Assembly: GCA_963785155.1 (NCBI GenBank)
Contig: CAWAUB010000004.1
Location: forward strand, 248,001 to 312,000
From: DASUSH01 sp963785155
GTDB taxonomy: Bacteria > Actinomycetota > Thermoleophilia > Solirubrobacterales > 70-9
Length of the DNA: 64,000 nucleotides
Direction of reading: 5' to 3'
Below are positions 50,228 through 58,145 of this stretch, piece after piece. Every line of letters starts with the position of its first letter. Within the stretch, counting starts at the first letter, position 1. The notes beneath the pieces were generated by a model. That model was given only the letters and a program-made list of their open reading frames with translations, was not told the origin of the DNA and did not search any database. The translations under genes were made by a program, and so were the position numbers.

Positions 50228-51410
50228 CTACATCGCCGCGAGGCCCGCCTGGCGGCGGCCGTAGAGATAGCCGACGAGCGCCTGTCCGACCTCGGGGTCG
50301 AACTGGGTGCCGGCGTGGCGGGTCAGCTCGGCGACGGCGTCGGTGTGCGACATCGCCTCCCGGTAGGGCCGGTTCGAGGTCATCGCGTGGTAGGCGTCGC
50401 AGGCGAGGATGATCCGCGAGCCGAGCGGGATCTGGTCGCCCGATAGCCCGTCGGGATAGCCGCCGCCGTCCCAGCGCTCGTGCTCGTGGCGGACCATCTT
50501 TGCCACCTGGCCCATGCCGGGGATCGCGCGGAGGATCCGCTCGCCGATGGCGGGATGCTCGCGCATCACGTCCCACTCGCGGTCGTCGAGCGGCCCGGGC
50601 TTGTGAAGGATCTCGTCGGGAACTCCGACCTTGCCGATGTCATGGAGCAGCGCGGCGGTGCGAATCCGCTCGATCTCGGCCGGGGCGACGGCCAGGGACT
50701 CGGCGACACGACCCGCGACCTCGACGACCGACTCCGAGTGATCGCCGGTGTAGCGGTCGCGCTCCTGAAGCGCGGAGACGAGCACCGAGACCACGTCGGT
50801 CTGCCCCGGGGTGGCGAGCGTCCTCGCCGACGGCGCCCGGACACTCAGCGACGCGGCCGCCGCCGGCCACGCGCGCGGCCTCGAGCCCTTCGCGGGCGGC
50901 TGCCAGAAGGCCTTCGGGGGTAACCGCGACGGATAGGTCTGCGACTCCGACCGAAGCCGAGAGCCCGCGGACCGATCCGACCTGGATGTCCTCGAGCTCG
51001 CGCAGCAGCCTGTCGAGGGCCGCGCAAGCCTCGCCGGAAGGGGTCTCGGCGAGCAGGATCGCGAACTCGTCGCCGCCGGTCCGGCAGGCGAGGTCATGGG
51101 CGCGTGTCTGCCGCTCGATCGCCGCGCCGACGCTGGCAAGCAGCTCATCTCCTGCGGCGTACCCCGCCTCGGAGTTGACCGCGCGGAAGCCGTCTATATC
51201 GAGCAGCGCAATCGAGAGGGGGCGCCGGTAACGCTGGGCGCGGCGGACGTCGAGCTCGAGCTGGGCGCGAAACGCGCGCAGCGTCAGGAGCGACCCCGCG
51301 AGCGGGTCGCGTGAATCCCGTTGGGCGGCCTCGGCCTCGAGCGCGGAGATTCGTCCCCGCGCAGCGGCGAGCTCAGCCTCCAGGTCCCCCTTGGCTCGGC
51401 TTGCGCGCAT
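50228..51410 (-). CDS. GGDEF plus HD-GYP c-di-GMP protein (one frameshift)
   Basis: About 394 residues. A coiled-coil start (LEAELAAARGRISALEAEAA) leads to a GGDEF domain (SIALLDIDGFRAVNSEAGYA; intact CRTGGDEFAILLAETPSGEA; LSASVGVADLSVAVTPEGLL). After a shift near 50840 an HD-GYP phosphodiesterase domain follows: RDRYTGDHSESVVEVAGRVA, ALLHDIGKVGVPDEILHKPG, HPAIGERIL, HEHERWDGGGYPDGLSGDQI and LACDAYHAMTSNRPYREAM. It carries both synthesis and degradation motifs, so the net effect on c-di-GMP cannot be read. ATG 51410 overlaps no neighbour but is 110 bp from the divergent PAS gene. Confidence 0.88.
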
Positions 51411-51519
51411 CTGCTCGACTATCGGTAGGCGACAGGCGAAACTTGAGCATCCGCTTGCGTTCGCGCGGGGCCCGGCGAGCCCGGGGTCGCTTCGCGTTAG
51501 GCTGACCAGCAGGGCCCCT

Positions 51520-51936
51520 ATGGAAGCGTCACAGCGACCGCTCGAGCTGATCCTTGCCCGCAACCTGCTGACGGCCATATCGACCCCTGCGTTTCTTGTC
51601 GATGACGACGCTCAGCTCCTCTTCTACAACGAGGCCGCGGGCGCGCTTCTCGGCGTCTCCTTCGAGGAGGCTGGCCGGATGACGGCCGAGAAGTGGACCG
51701 CGCGCTTCGGCCCGTTCGAGCGCGACGGGAAGCCGGTCAGCGTCGAGGAGCTCGACCTGACGCGAGCGCTTCGCGACGGCCGCCCGGCTCACGCGAGCTT
51801 CTGCATCAAGTCCACGGAGGGCGAGGAACACTCGATCGAGGCGAGTGCGCTGCCGATCTCCGGCACGCAGGAGAACGGTCACCAAACCGCCGGCGCGATC
51901 ATCGTCTTCTGGCCCGACGGGAAGACCGGATCATGA
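51520..51936 (+). CDS. PAS-domain protein
   Basis: 138 residues from ATG 51520. One PAS fold: LILARNLLTAISTPAFLVDD, DAQLLFYNEAAGALLGVSFE, EAGRMTAEKWTARFGPFERD and EHSIEASALPISGTQENGHQ. There is no output domain, so it should act on a partner. Its stop overlaps the next ATG by four bases (ATGA), tying it to the metallo-hydrolase downstream. The divergent GGDEF/HD-GYP gene suggests a common signalling role. The ligand is unknown. Confidence 0.88.
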   Translation: MEASQRPLELILARNLLTAISTPAFLVDDDAQLLFYNEAAGALLGVSFEEAGRMTAEKWTARFGPFERDGKPVSVEELDLTRALRDGRPAHASFCIKSTEGEEHSIEASALPISGTQENGHQTAGAIIVFWPDGKTGS

Positions 51937-52850
51937 AGGTCAAGGTCTGGGGCGCAAGGGGATCGGTGCCGGCGCCCGGGCCGCAGATGAACCGCTACGG
52001 CGGCAACACTTCCTGCGTTCAGGTGACCCTTTCCGACGGGCAGGAGCTGATCCTCGACGCCGGCACGGGCATCCGCGCCCTCGGCGTGGAGCTCGGCGAT
52101 GCCCAGGAGGTGAGCATCCTGCTCACCCACCTGCATCTCGATCACATCCAGGGGCTGATGTTCTTCGCCCCCTGCTTCCGCGCCGGCTCGCGGATCACGA
52201 TCTGGGGCCCGGCCTCACCCGAGGCGAACCTGGAGAGCCGGATCGCCCGGTACATCTCCGCCCCGCTCTCGCCGGTCGAGGTCCGCGAGCTCCCCTGCGA
52301 CGTCTCGTTCCTCGACACTCCGGCGACCGAATGGCAGGTCGGCAACGCGACCGTCCGTGCGGAGGCCGTCACTCACCGCGGGCCCACCCTCGGCTACCGG
52401 ATCACCGACGGCGACGAGACCCTCTGCTACATCCCGGACCACGAGCCGGCGCTCGGCGCGCCGCTCGAAGGGCTCGAGCCCGAGTGGATCTCCGGCTTCG
52501 ACCTGGCCCGCGGGGCGACCCTGTTGATCCACGATTGCCAATACCGGGACGAGGCCTATCCCGACCACATCGGCTGGGGTCACTCCCGGGTCGCCGACAC
52601 GCTCACCTTCGCCCGCCGTGTCTCGGCCGAGCGGCTGATGCTCTTCCACCACGACCCGCTCAACACCGACGGAATGCTCGACGAGCTGAGCGAGGACGCG
52701 ACCCGGCGCTGGGCCGAGGGCGGCGGCGATGCCGGCAACCTCGTGATGGGGATGGAGGGCGACGAGCTCAACATCGGCGACGGAGTTGCATCGCAGCCGC
52801 GCCAGGCGGTGCCGGCGGCCGACGGGCTCGCGCCCGAGGCCAGCCTCTAA
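51933..52850 (+). CDS. MBL-fold metallo-hydrolase (cyclic-phosphodiesterase/PhnP-like)
   Basis: 305 residues. Begins KVKVWGARGSVPAPGPQMNR then YGGNTSCVQV, a signature of the PhnP/cyclic-phosphodiesterase-like branch. The metal-binding motif is LLTHLHLDHIQGLMFF. Later ligands are HRGPTLGYRI, IPDHEP and LLIHDCQY with HSRVADTLTFARRVSAERLM. It may hydrolyse a cyclic nucleotide or phosphodiester signal, which would fit its coupling to the PAS protein, but the substrate is unknown. Confidence 0.88.
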   Translation: MKVKVWGARGSVPAPGPQMNRYGGNTSCVQVTLSDGQELILDAGTGIRALGVELGDAQEVSILLTHLHLDHIQGLMFFAPCFRAGSRITIWGPASPEANLESRIARYISAPLSPVEVRELPCDVSFLDTPATEWQVGNATVRAEAVTHRGPTLGYRITDGDETLCYIPDHEPALGAPLEGLEPEWISGFDLARGATLLIHDCQYRDEAYPDHIGWGHSRVADTLTFARRVSAERLMLFHHDPLNTDGMLDELSEDATRRWAEGGGDAGNLVMGMEGDELNIGDGVASQPRQAVPAADGLAPEASL

Positions 52851-54002
52851 CTACTCGCCTGAGGCCAGTGCCTCGCGGCGGGCGGCGTCGGCGGCGGCGC
52901 GAGCCTGCGCATCGGCCTCGTCGCGCAGCTTCTCGACGAGCGCCTCGCGGCGATCCTCGGCGGCGCGGCGGGCCTCGGCGCCCGCGGCGTTCGCCTCCTG
53001 ATCGATCTCGCGGCGAAGCCGCGCCTCGACCGAGTTCATCCGCTTCTCGGTCTCCTCGCGCAGCCGCTCCTCGGCCTCCTGGCGGAGCTTTGCTTCCTCC
53101 TCGCGCATGCGCAGCTCGAGGTTCGCGCGGGAACGCGCGGCGGCCTCCTCCTCGGCGCGATCGGCGGCCTCCTTCGCCTCGCGCTCGATCGATTCCATCT
53201 GCGCCTCGATCCGCGCCTCCTGCTCGTTCCGGACCCGGCGCTCCGCGTCGCGCGCGGCCCGCTCGACCAGGCCATCGAGACGGCGCTTGGTCACCGCGAG
53301 CTCCTTCTCGACCTCCGCCCTGCTTCGCTCCGCCTCCTCGACCTTGCGCTCGGCCTCCTCGCGGGCGGCATCGGCCTCCGCCTTCGCCGCTTCGGCCGCC
53401 AGGCGCCCCTTCTCGCGGGCGCGCTCTGACTCGCTCGCCACCTGCTCGCCCGCCTCCGCACGCGCCTGCTCGGATAGCCGCTGAGCGCGTTCCTCGGCCT
53501 GGTCCTTCAAGTTCGACGCGAGCTTGCGGAGCTTCTCCTCCGCCTGGGCGCGCAGCTTCTCGCGCGCCTCGAGCACCCGCTGCTTCGCCCGCTCCTCGGC
53601 CTTTTCGATCGCCTCGTCGGCGCGCGCCTCGGCGAGCGAGATCGCCGCGTTTCGCTCCGACTCGGCCTCGGCGATCGCACTCGCCGCCGCGGTCGCCTGA
53701 TCGAGCGCCGCGTCACGCGCCGCAAGCGCCGCTTCGGCGTGGCTCTCGGCCTCGTCTGCCCGGCGGCGCGCCTCCGCGAGCTCGGCGTTCAGGCGGCGCA
53801 TCTCCTGAGCGAGCTCGCTGACGCTCTCGGCACGCGCCTCGGCGACCGCGGTGCCGACGTCGGAGGCGGCCTTCTTCGCCTCGGCCGCGGCACCGAGCCC
53901 GTTCTTGCCGGGGCCCGGCGTTACAGCGCGCAGCCGACGCTCCGGCGCACCGCTGCCGGTGCCGGGCTCGTCGTCTCGGTTGGCTGACTCGGACTCGGGC
54001 AT
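52851..54002 (-). CDS. Long coiled-coil Ala/Glu/Arg-rich protein
   Basis: 383 residues with no membrane helix or signal. After a disordered start (NRDDEPGTGSGAPERRLRAV), residues 40-375 form one near-continuous heptad coiled coil (SELAQEMRRLNAELAEARRR; RAQAEEKLRKLASNLKDQAE; SRANLELRMREEEAKLRQEA). Composition is about 60% Ala, Glu and Arg. Similar DivIVA/SMC-like or TolA-like segments occur in scaffolding proteins. Short repeats in DNA follow from codon repetition. Function unknown. It lies downstream of PPK2 on the same strand; its TAG abuts the MBL gene's TAA. Confidence 0.8.
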   Translation of the reverse strand: MPESESANRDDEPGTGSGAPERRLRAVTPGPGKNGLGAAAEAKKAASDVGTAVAEARAESVSELAQEMRRLNAELAEARRRADEAESHAEAALAARDAALDQATAAASAIAEAESERNAAISLAEARADEAIEKAEERAKQRVLEAREKLRAQAEEKLRKLASNLKDQAEERAQRLSEQARAEAGEQVASESERAREKGRLAAEAAKAEADAAREEAERKVEEAERSRAEVEKELAVTKRRLDGLVERAARDAERRVRNEQEARIEAQMESIEREAKEAADRAEEEAAARSRANLELRMREEEAKLRQEAEERLREETEKRMNSVEARLRREIDQEANAAGAEARRAAEDRREALVEKLRDEADAQARAAADAARREALASGE

Positions 54003-54067
54003 GGAACCCTGTCGCTAGCGGCCGCGCGAGATTAGCGCAGGGCTTCGAACTCAGGCGCGGTTGGGGA

Positions 54068-54835
54068 CTAATCCTCCGGAGGGTCCGGCACTTCGCAGCC
54101 GTGTTCACGCATCCCGGCCTCGATCCGCTCGATCACGGTCTCGATCACCGCCACGCGCGCGAACCGCTTCGAGTCGGCGGGGATCACCTCCCAGGGCGCG
54201 TGCGGCTGGTCGCAGCGGGCGAGCATGTCCTCCACCGCCTCCGTGTATTCGTCCATCCGTTCGCGGTTGCGCCAGTCCTCGTCGGTCAGCTTCCACGCCT
54301 TCAGCGGATTCTGCTTGCGCGCCTCGAAGCGCTTCAGCTGCTCTTCCGCGGAGATGTGCATCCAGAACTTGATCAGGATCATGCCCTCGTCGTGGAGCGA
54401 GCGCTCGAAGTCGTTGATCTCCTCGTAGGCGCGCATCCACTGCTCGCGGGTCGCGAAGTTCTCGACCCGCTCGACGAGGACGCGGCCGTACCAGGAGCGG
54501 TCGAAGACGGACATCCCACCCCACCCCGGCAGCTTGGGCCAGAAGCGCCAGAGGAAATGGTGGCGCTTCTCGTCGTGGGTCGGGGCTGCGAACTGGACGA
54601 CCCGCACGTGCCGCGGGTCCATGTTGGCGACGAGCCGCTTGATCGCGCCGCCCTTGCCGGAGGCATCCCAGCCCTCGAAGAGGACGCAGACCGGGGGGCC
54701 GAGCTCCTGCGGCCCGATCTGGCCGCCGAGGGTCAGGCGCAGCTGCGACAGCCGCGTCCACGCGGCCTCGAGCGCCTTCGCCTCCTCCTTCTTGGAGAGG
54801 GACTGCGAGAGGTCGAGCTCGTCGAGGCGGCCCAC
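54068..54835 (-). CDS. ppk2: Polyphosphate kinase 2 (PPK2 family)
   Basis: 255 residues. Walker A is CVLFEGWDASGKGGAIKRLV; the PPK2 signature FLWRFWPKLPGWGGMSVFDR and SWYGRVLVERVENFA follow; the lid region has KFWMHISAEEQLKRFEARK and KQNPLKAWKLTDEDWRNRE. It transfers phosphate between polyphosphate and nucleotides; class (I, II or III) cannot be decided by eye. The start is GTG 54835. A coiled-coil gene follows after 65 bp on the same strand. Confidence 0.95.
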   Translation of the reverse strand: MGRLDELDLSQSLSKKEEAKALEAAWTRLSQLRLTLGGQIGPQELGPPVCVLFEGWDASGKGGAIKRLVANMDPRHVRVVQFAAPTHDEKRHHFLWRFWPKLPGWGGMSVFDRSWYGRVLVERVENFATREQWMRAYEEINDFERSLHDEGMILIKFWMHISAEEQLKRFEARKQNPLKAWKLTDEDWRNRERMDEYTEAVEDMLARCDQPHAPWEVIPADSKRFARVAVIETVIERIEAGMREHGCEVPDPPED

Positions 54836-54854
54836 AGCGCCGACCCTCTCACAT

Positions 54855-55043
54855 TCACACGCCGGGTGGCGGCGTCTCCGGGCCGACGTTCTGGATCGCG
54901 ATCTGGAAGAGGACGAGGACGACGAGGATCATGATGATCCCGACCGCGACGAGAACCCTGCTCTTCGCGGCGTGCCCGTAGGCCCCCAGCAGGAAGCCGG
55001 CGAAGAGGCCGACGATGTACGGGATCTCGTTGAGGTCGTCCAA
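54855..55043 (-). CDS. Small two-helix membrane protein
   Basis: About 62 residues from TTG 55043; an upstream ATG at 55121 would overlap the divergent MoxR gene. Two helices: IPYIVGLFAGFLLGAYGHAA and VLVAVGIIMILVVLVLFQIA. No conserved motif is known to me. It ends 19 bp upstream of PPK2 and may be the first gene of that transcript. Confidence 0.6.
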   Translation of the reverse strand: MDDLNEIPYIVGLFAGFLLGAYGHAAKSRVLVAVGIIMILVVLVLFQIAIQNVGPETPPPGV

Positions 55044-55068
55044 GGCGGCGTCATTATCATCGGGTCTC

Positions 55069-55980
55069 GTGCCCGACGACGCTGCCACCAGCTCCGACCC
55101 CGGTTCCGTAGCCGAGGTCAAGTCAGCGCTGGGGGAGGTCGGCTACCTCGCCGACGAGCCCGCCGCGCTCGTCTCCTTCCTCGCGCAGAGACTCGGCAAG
55201 CCCGTGCTCGTCGAGGGTCCTGCCGGGGTCGGCAAGACCGAGCTGGCGAAGGCACTCTCCCGCTCAACGGGCCGCGAGCTGATCCGCCTGCAGTGCTACG
55301 AGGGCCTCGACGAGGCCAAGGCGCTTTATGAGTGGAACTACCGCAAGCAGCTGCTGCGGATCCAGGCCGAGGCCGGGGGCGACGAGACCGCCGGCTGGGA
55401 TGAGGCGCGATCCGGGATCTTCGGCGAGGAGTTCCTGCTGACGCGGCCGCTGCTCGCCGCGATCGACTCCGAGGAGCCCGTCGTCCTCCTGATCGACGAG
55501 ATCGACAAGACCGACCAGGAGTTCGAGGCGATGCTGCTCGAGGTCCTCTCCGACTTCCAGATCTCGATCCCCGAGCTGGGCGTGATCGAGGCCCGCACAC
55601 GCCCGGTGGTCGTGCTCACCTCGAACAACTCGCGCGAGCTGACCGAGGCGCTGAAGCGCCGCTGCCTCTACCTCTGGCTCGACTATCCGTCGGTCGAGCG
55701 CGAGATGGAGATCGTCCGCCTGCACGCGCCCGACGTCGACGAGAAGCTGGTCAAGCGCCTCGTCGAGATCATCCACCTCGTCCGCGACGTCGACCTGAAG
55801 AAGCCGCCGTCGATCGCCGAGTCGATCGACTGGGCCCGCGCCCTGCTCCTGCTCGGCGCCGACGACGTCGACCGGGAGGTCTTCGACCAGACGATGTCGA
55901 TCATCGTCAAGCACCGCACCGACCTGGACCTGGTTGCGGAACGCGTCGGGGTGAAGCTTGGGGCGCCCGCCGGCGACTGA
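55069..55980 (+). CDS. MoxR-family AAA+ ATPase
   Basis: 303 residues from GTG 55069. Walker A is VEGPAGVGKTELAKALS, Walker B VVLLIDEIDKTDQEFEAML, sensor 1 VVLTSNNSRELTEALKRRC (arginine finger included) and sensor 2 SIAESIDWARALLLLGA. MoxR ATPases work with VWA-domain partners to mature or assemble metal enzymes and protein complexes. The overlapping downstream VWA/CoxE-like gene is the expected partner. An alternative start at 55015 gives an N-terminal extension antisense to the small membrane gene. Confidence 0.93.
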   Translation: MPDDAATSSDPGSVAEVKSALGEVGYLADEPAALVSFLAQRLGKPVLVEGPAGVGKTELAKALSRSTGRELIRLQCYEGLDEAKALYEWNYRKQLLRIQAEAGGDETAGWDEARSGIFGEEFLLTRPLLAAIDSEEPVVLLIDEIDKTDQEFEAMLLEVLSDFQISIPELGVIEARTRPVVVLTSNNSRELTEALKRRCLYLWLDYPSVEREMEIVRLHAPDVDEKLVKRLVEIIHLVRDVDLKKPPSIAESIDWARALLLLGADDVDREVFDQTMSIIVKHRTDLDLVAERVGVKLGAPAGD

Positions 55981-57331
55981 TCCCTCGTTCGCCTCGAAGC
56001 TCGTCTCCTTCTCCGAGGAGCTTCGAAGCGAGGGCGTCGCGATCGGCACCTCGGAGATCCTCGACGCGTTCGAGGCGCTCGGCGAGGTGCCCTGGACCGA
56101 GCCCGCGGACTTCCGCGAGGCGCTCGGGGCGACGCTCGCGAAGTCGCAGGAAGATCGCCGCGTCTTCGACCTGATCTTCGACCGCTGGTTCTTCCGCGCC
56201 GCGGAGGAGGAGGCGCTTCGCCGCGGCATCTCCGAGGCGGAGCAGGGCGGCAACGCGGACGGCCTCGACCTCGACGGGCTGCGCGACGCGGTCCGCGACG
56301 CGATCGCGGAGGGCGACGAGGGCCAGATGCGTGACCTCGCCCGGCTCGCGATCGCGGCCTTCGGCCGCCGTGGCGAGGGCTCCGGCGTCGTCGGGGTCGA
56401 CGTCCAGCGGATCCGCCGCACCCTCGGCCTGCAGGCCGGCACGGCCGACCAGGAGGACGGTCCGACGCTGGACCGGGAGAGCCTGCGCCACTTCGAGGGT
56501 CAGCTCCGCCGGGAGCTGGAGCGAGCGTTGATCGAGCGGACCGAGCGGCTGCCCACCTCGCGGCCGCTCGCCGAGCTCGACCGGGCGCTGCCCACGAGCC
56601 CGACCCAGGACCTGGCGGCGGTTCACCGCGCCGTCGCCCAGCTGAAGCGCCGGCTGGCGACGCTCGGTCACGAGCAGCGCGGCCGCCGCCGCGCGAGCGC
56701 GGTCGACGTGCGGCGGACGATGCGGGCGTCGCTCGAGACCGGCGGCGTGCCGATCAAGCTCAAGTACCGGCCGAAGCGACCGCGGCGCCCCGAGATCTAC
56801 GTCCTCTGCGACGTCTCGACCTCGGTCACCTCGGCGAGCATGTTCTTCCTCTCGGTGCTGCACGCGCTGCACGACTCGTTCCGCAAGCTGCGCAGCTTCG
56901 TCTTCATCGAGCGGATCTCCGAGGTCACGGAGGTCTTCGAGGGCGAGCGAGACTTCCGCCGCATCTCCGAGCGGATCAGCCGCGAGGGCGGCGTCGCCGA
57001 TGTCTCCGGATACACGGACTACGGCCGGGTCTGGCTCGAGTTCCTGGAGGAGATCGCCGCGGACCTGGGTCCCCGCTCGACCGTGATCGTGCTCGGCGAC
57101 GCGCGCACCAACGGCCGTGAGCCGCACGCGGAGGTCTTCGCCCAGATCGCCGCGCGCTCGGGCCGGACGTTCTGGCTGAACCCGGAACCGCGCCTCTACT
57201 GGAACTACGGCGACTCGGTGATGGCCGCCTACGAGCGCCACACGACGCACGCCTTCGAGTGCTGGACGACCAAGCACCTCGAGAACTTCGTCAACGTGAT
57301 CGCGGGCGGCGCCCCGATGGCAGAGCAGTAG
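55958..57331 (+). CDS. VWA-domain CoxE-like protein, partner of MoxR
   Basis: 457 residues from TTG 55958, overlapping the MoxR end by 23 bp. A helical N-terminal half (FASKLVSFSEELRSEGVAIG, DLIFDRWFFRAAEEEALRRG) precedes a VWA domain with MIDAS motif CDVSTSVTSASMFFLSVLHA, FVFIERISEVTEVF, VSGYTDYGRVWLEFLEE and TVIVLGDARTNG. CoxE-like proteins bind divalent metal at the MIDAS and dock on the MoxR ATPase to activate a client. The client here is unknown; no carbon monoxide dehydrogenase genes are in the window. Confidence 0.9.
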   Translation: MGRPPATDPSFASKLVSFSEELRSEGVAIGTSEILDAFEALGEVPWTEPADFREALGATLAKSQEDRRVFDLIFDRWFFRAAEEEALRRGISEAEQGGNADGLDLDGLRDAVRDAIAEGDEGQMRDLARLAIAAFGRRGEGSGVVGVDVQRIRRTLGLQAGTADQEDGPTLDRESLRHFEGQLRRELERALIERTERLPTSRPLAELDRALPTSPTQDLAAVHRAVAQLKRRLATLGHEQRGRRRASAVDVRRTMRASLETGGVPIKLKYRPKRPRRPEIYVLCDVSTSVTSASMFFLSVLHALHDSFRKLRSFVFIERISEVTEVFEGERDFRRISERISREGGVADVSGYTDYGRVWLEFLEEIAADLGPRSTVIVLGDARTNGREPHAEVFAQIAARSGRTFWLNPEPRLYWNYGDSVMAAYERHTTHAFECWTTKHLENFVNVIAGGAPMAEQ

Positions 57332-57351
57332 TCCGGGTGTAGGCTCGCCCT

Positions 57352-58104
57352 GTGAAAGGGGGAGCCGCCGCGACTCTGCTTTGCATCGCCGCAGCCGCTC
57401 TGGGCGGGTGCGGTGGCGACGAGGAGACGTCCACGACGACGTCGACCACCGACTCGCCGGCGCCGGAGTCCGTGCCGAGCGGCGCCGTCGCGATCGTCGC
57501 CGAGGCCGAGGACGGGACGGTGACCCAGGAGGACTTCGACGCGGCGCTGAACCGGGTCGTCATCGGCCAGGGCGTGGAAGAGGCACCTCCCACGTCGGAC
57601 CCCGAGTACCAGACCTACCTCGATACGGCGATGGCGGAGCTGCTGAACGAGATCTGGATTCAGGGCGAGGCCGCGGAGCGCGGGATCGAGCTGACCGAGA
57701 CCGAAATCGAGCAGCGGACCGCGCAGCTCGTCTCGCAGAACTTCAAGGACGACCAGGAGTTCGAGGATTTCGCCGTCGAGCAGCAGCTCTGCACCGAGGA
57801 GGAGCTCGCCGCCGGTGAGGCGGTGGATTGCGAGGGAGTGCAGGACCGGGTTCGCGCACAGCTGCTTGCCGAGGCGATTCAGGAGGAGGTGTTCGGAGCC
57901 GGGGATGCCACCGGCGCGGCTGCCCAGGATCAGCAGGAGGAACTCGCCGCGGAGTTCGAGGAGGAGTTCACCACCACCTGGCGAGCGCGGACGCTCTGCG
58001 CCGACGACTACACGACGGCCCAGTGCTCCAACGGCCCGGAGCCGGAAGCCCAGCCCGGAGGCGCCCTGGAAGAGGCGATCCCCCCGGCTGCACCAGCTCC
58101 CTGA
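57352..58104 (+). CDS. SurA-N-like lipoprotein
   Basis: 250 residues from GTG 57352. The signal ends at lipobox ALGGCGG (Cys20), followed by a Thr/Ser linker. The middle resembles the SurA/trigger-factor-like N-terminal chaperone domain (VTQEDFDAALNRVV; AELLNEIWIQGEAAERGIEL; TETEIEQRTAQLVSQNFKDD). No parvulin PPIase domain follows; instead there is an acidic Gln/Glu-rich region and EFTTTWRARTLCADDY. It likely assists folding of exported proteins. A large secreted protein gene follows on the same strand after 41 nt. Confidence 0.82.
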   Translation: MKGGAAATLLCIAAAALGGCGGDEETSTTTSTTDSPAPESVPSGAVAIVAEAEDGTVTQEDFDAALNRVVIGQGVEEAPPTSDPEYQTYLDTAMAELLNEIWIQGEAAERGIELTETEIEQRTAQLVSQNFKDDQEFEDFAVEQQLCTEEELAAGEAVDCEGVQDRVRAQLLAEAIQEEVFGAGDATGAAAQDQQEELAAEFEEEFTTTWRARTLCADDYTTAQCSNGPEPEAQPGGALEEAIPPAAPAP

Positions 58105-58145
58105 ACTGCTACATCCCGGGTCGCACTCGCTTAACCTCCATCGCG

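Noticed and set aside
51845..53821. 658-codon open frame rich in Arg and Pro
   Set aside because: It is an out-of-frame reading of the MBL gene and the antisense of the coiled-coil gene; composition is unlike any real protein here.
52851..54002. Dense short repeats that could be taken for tandem DNA repeats
   Set aside because: They follow from repeated Ala/Glu/Arg codons of a coiled coil; period and phase vary, so no true tandem array.
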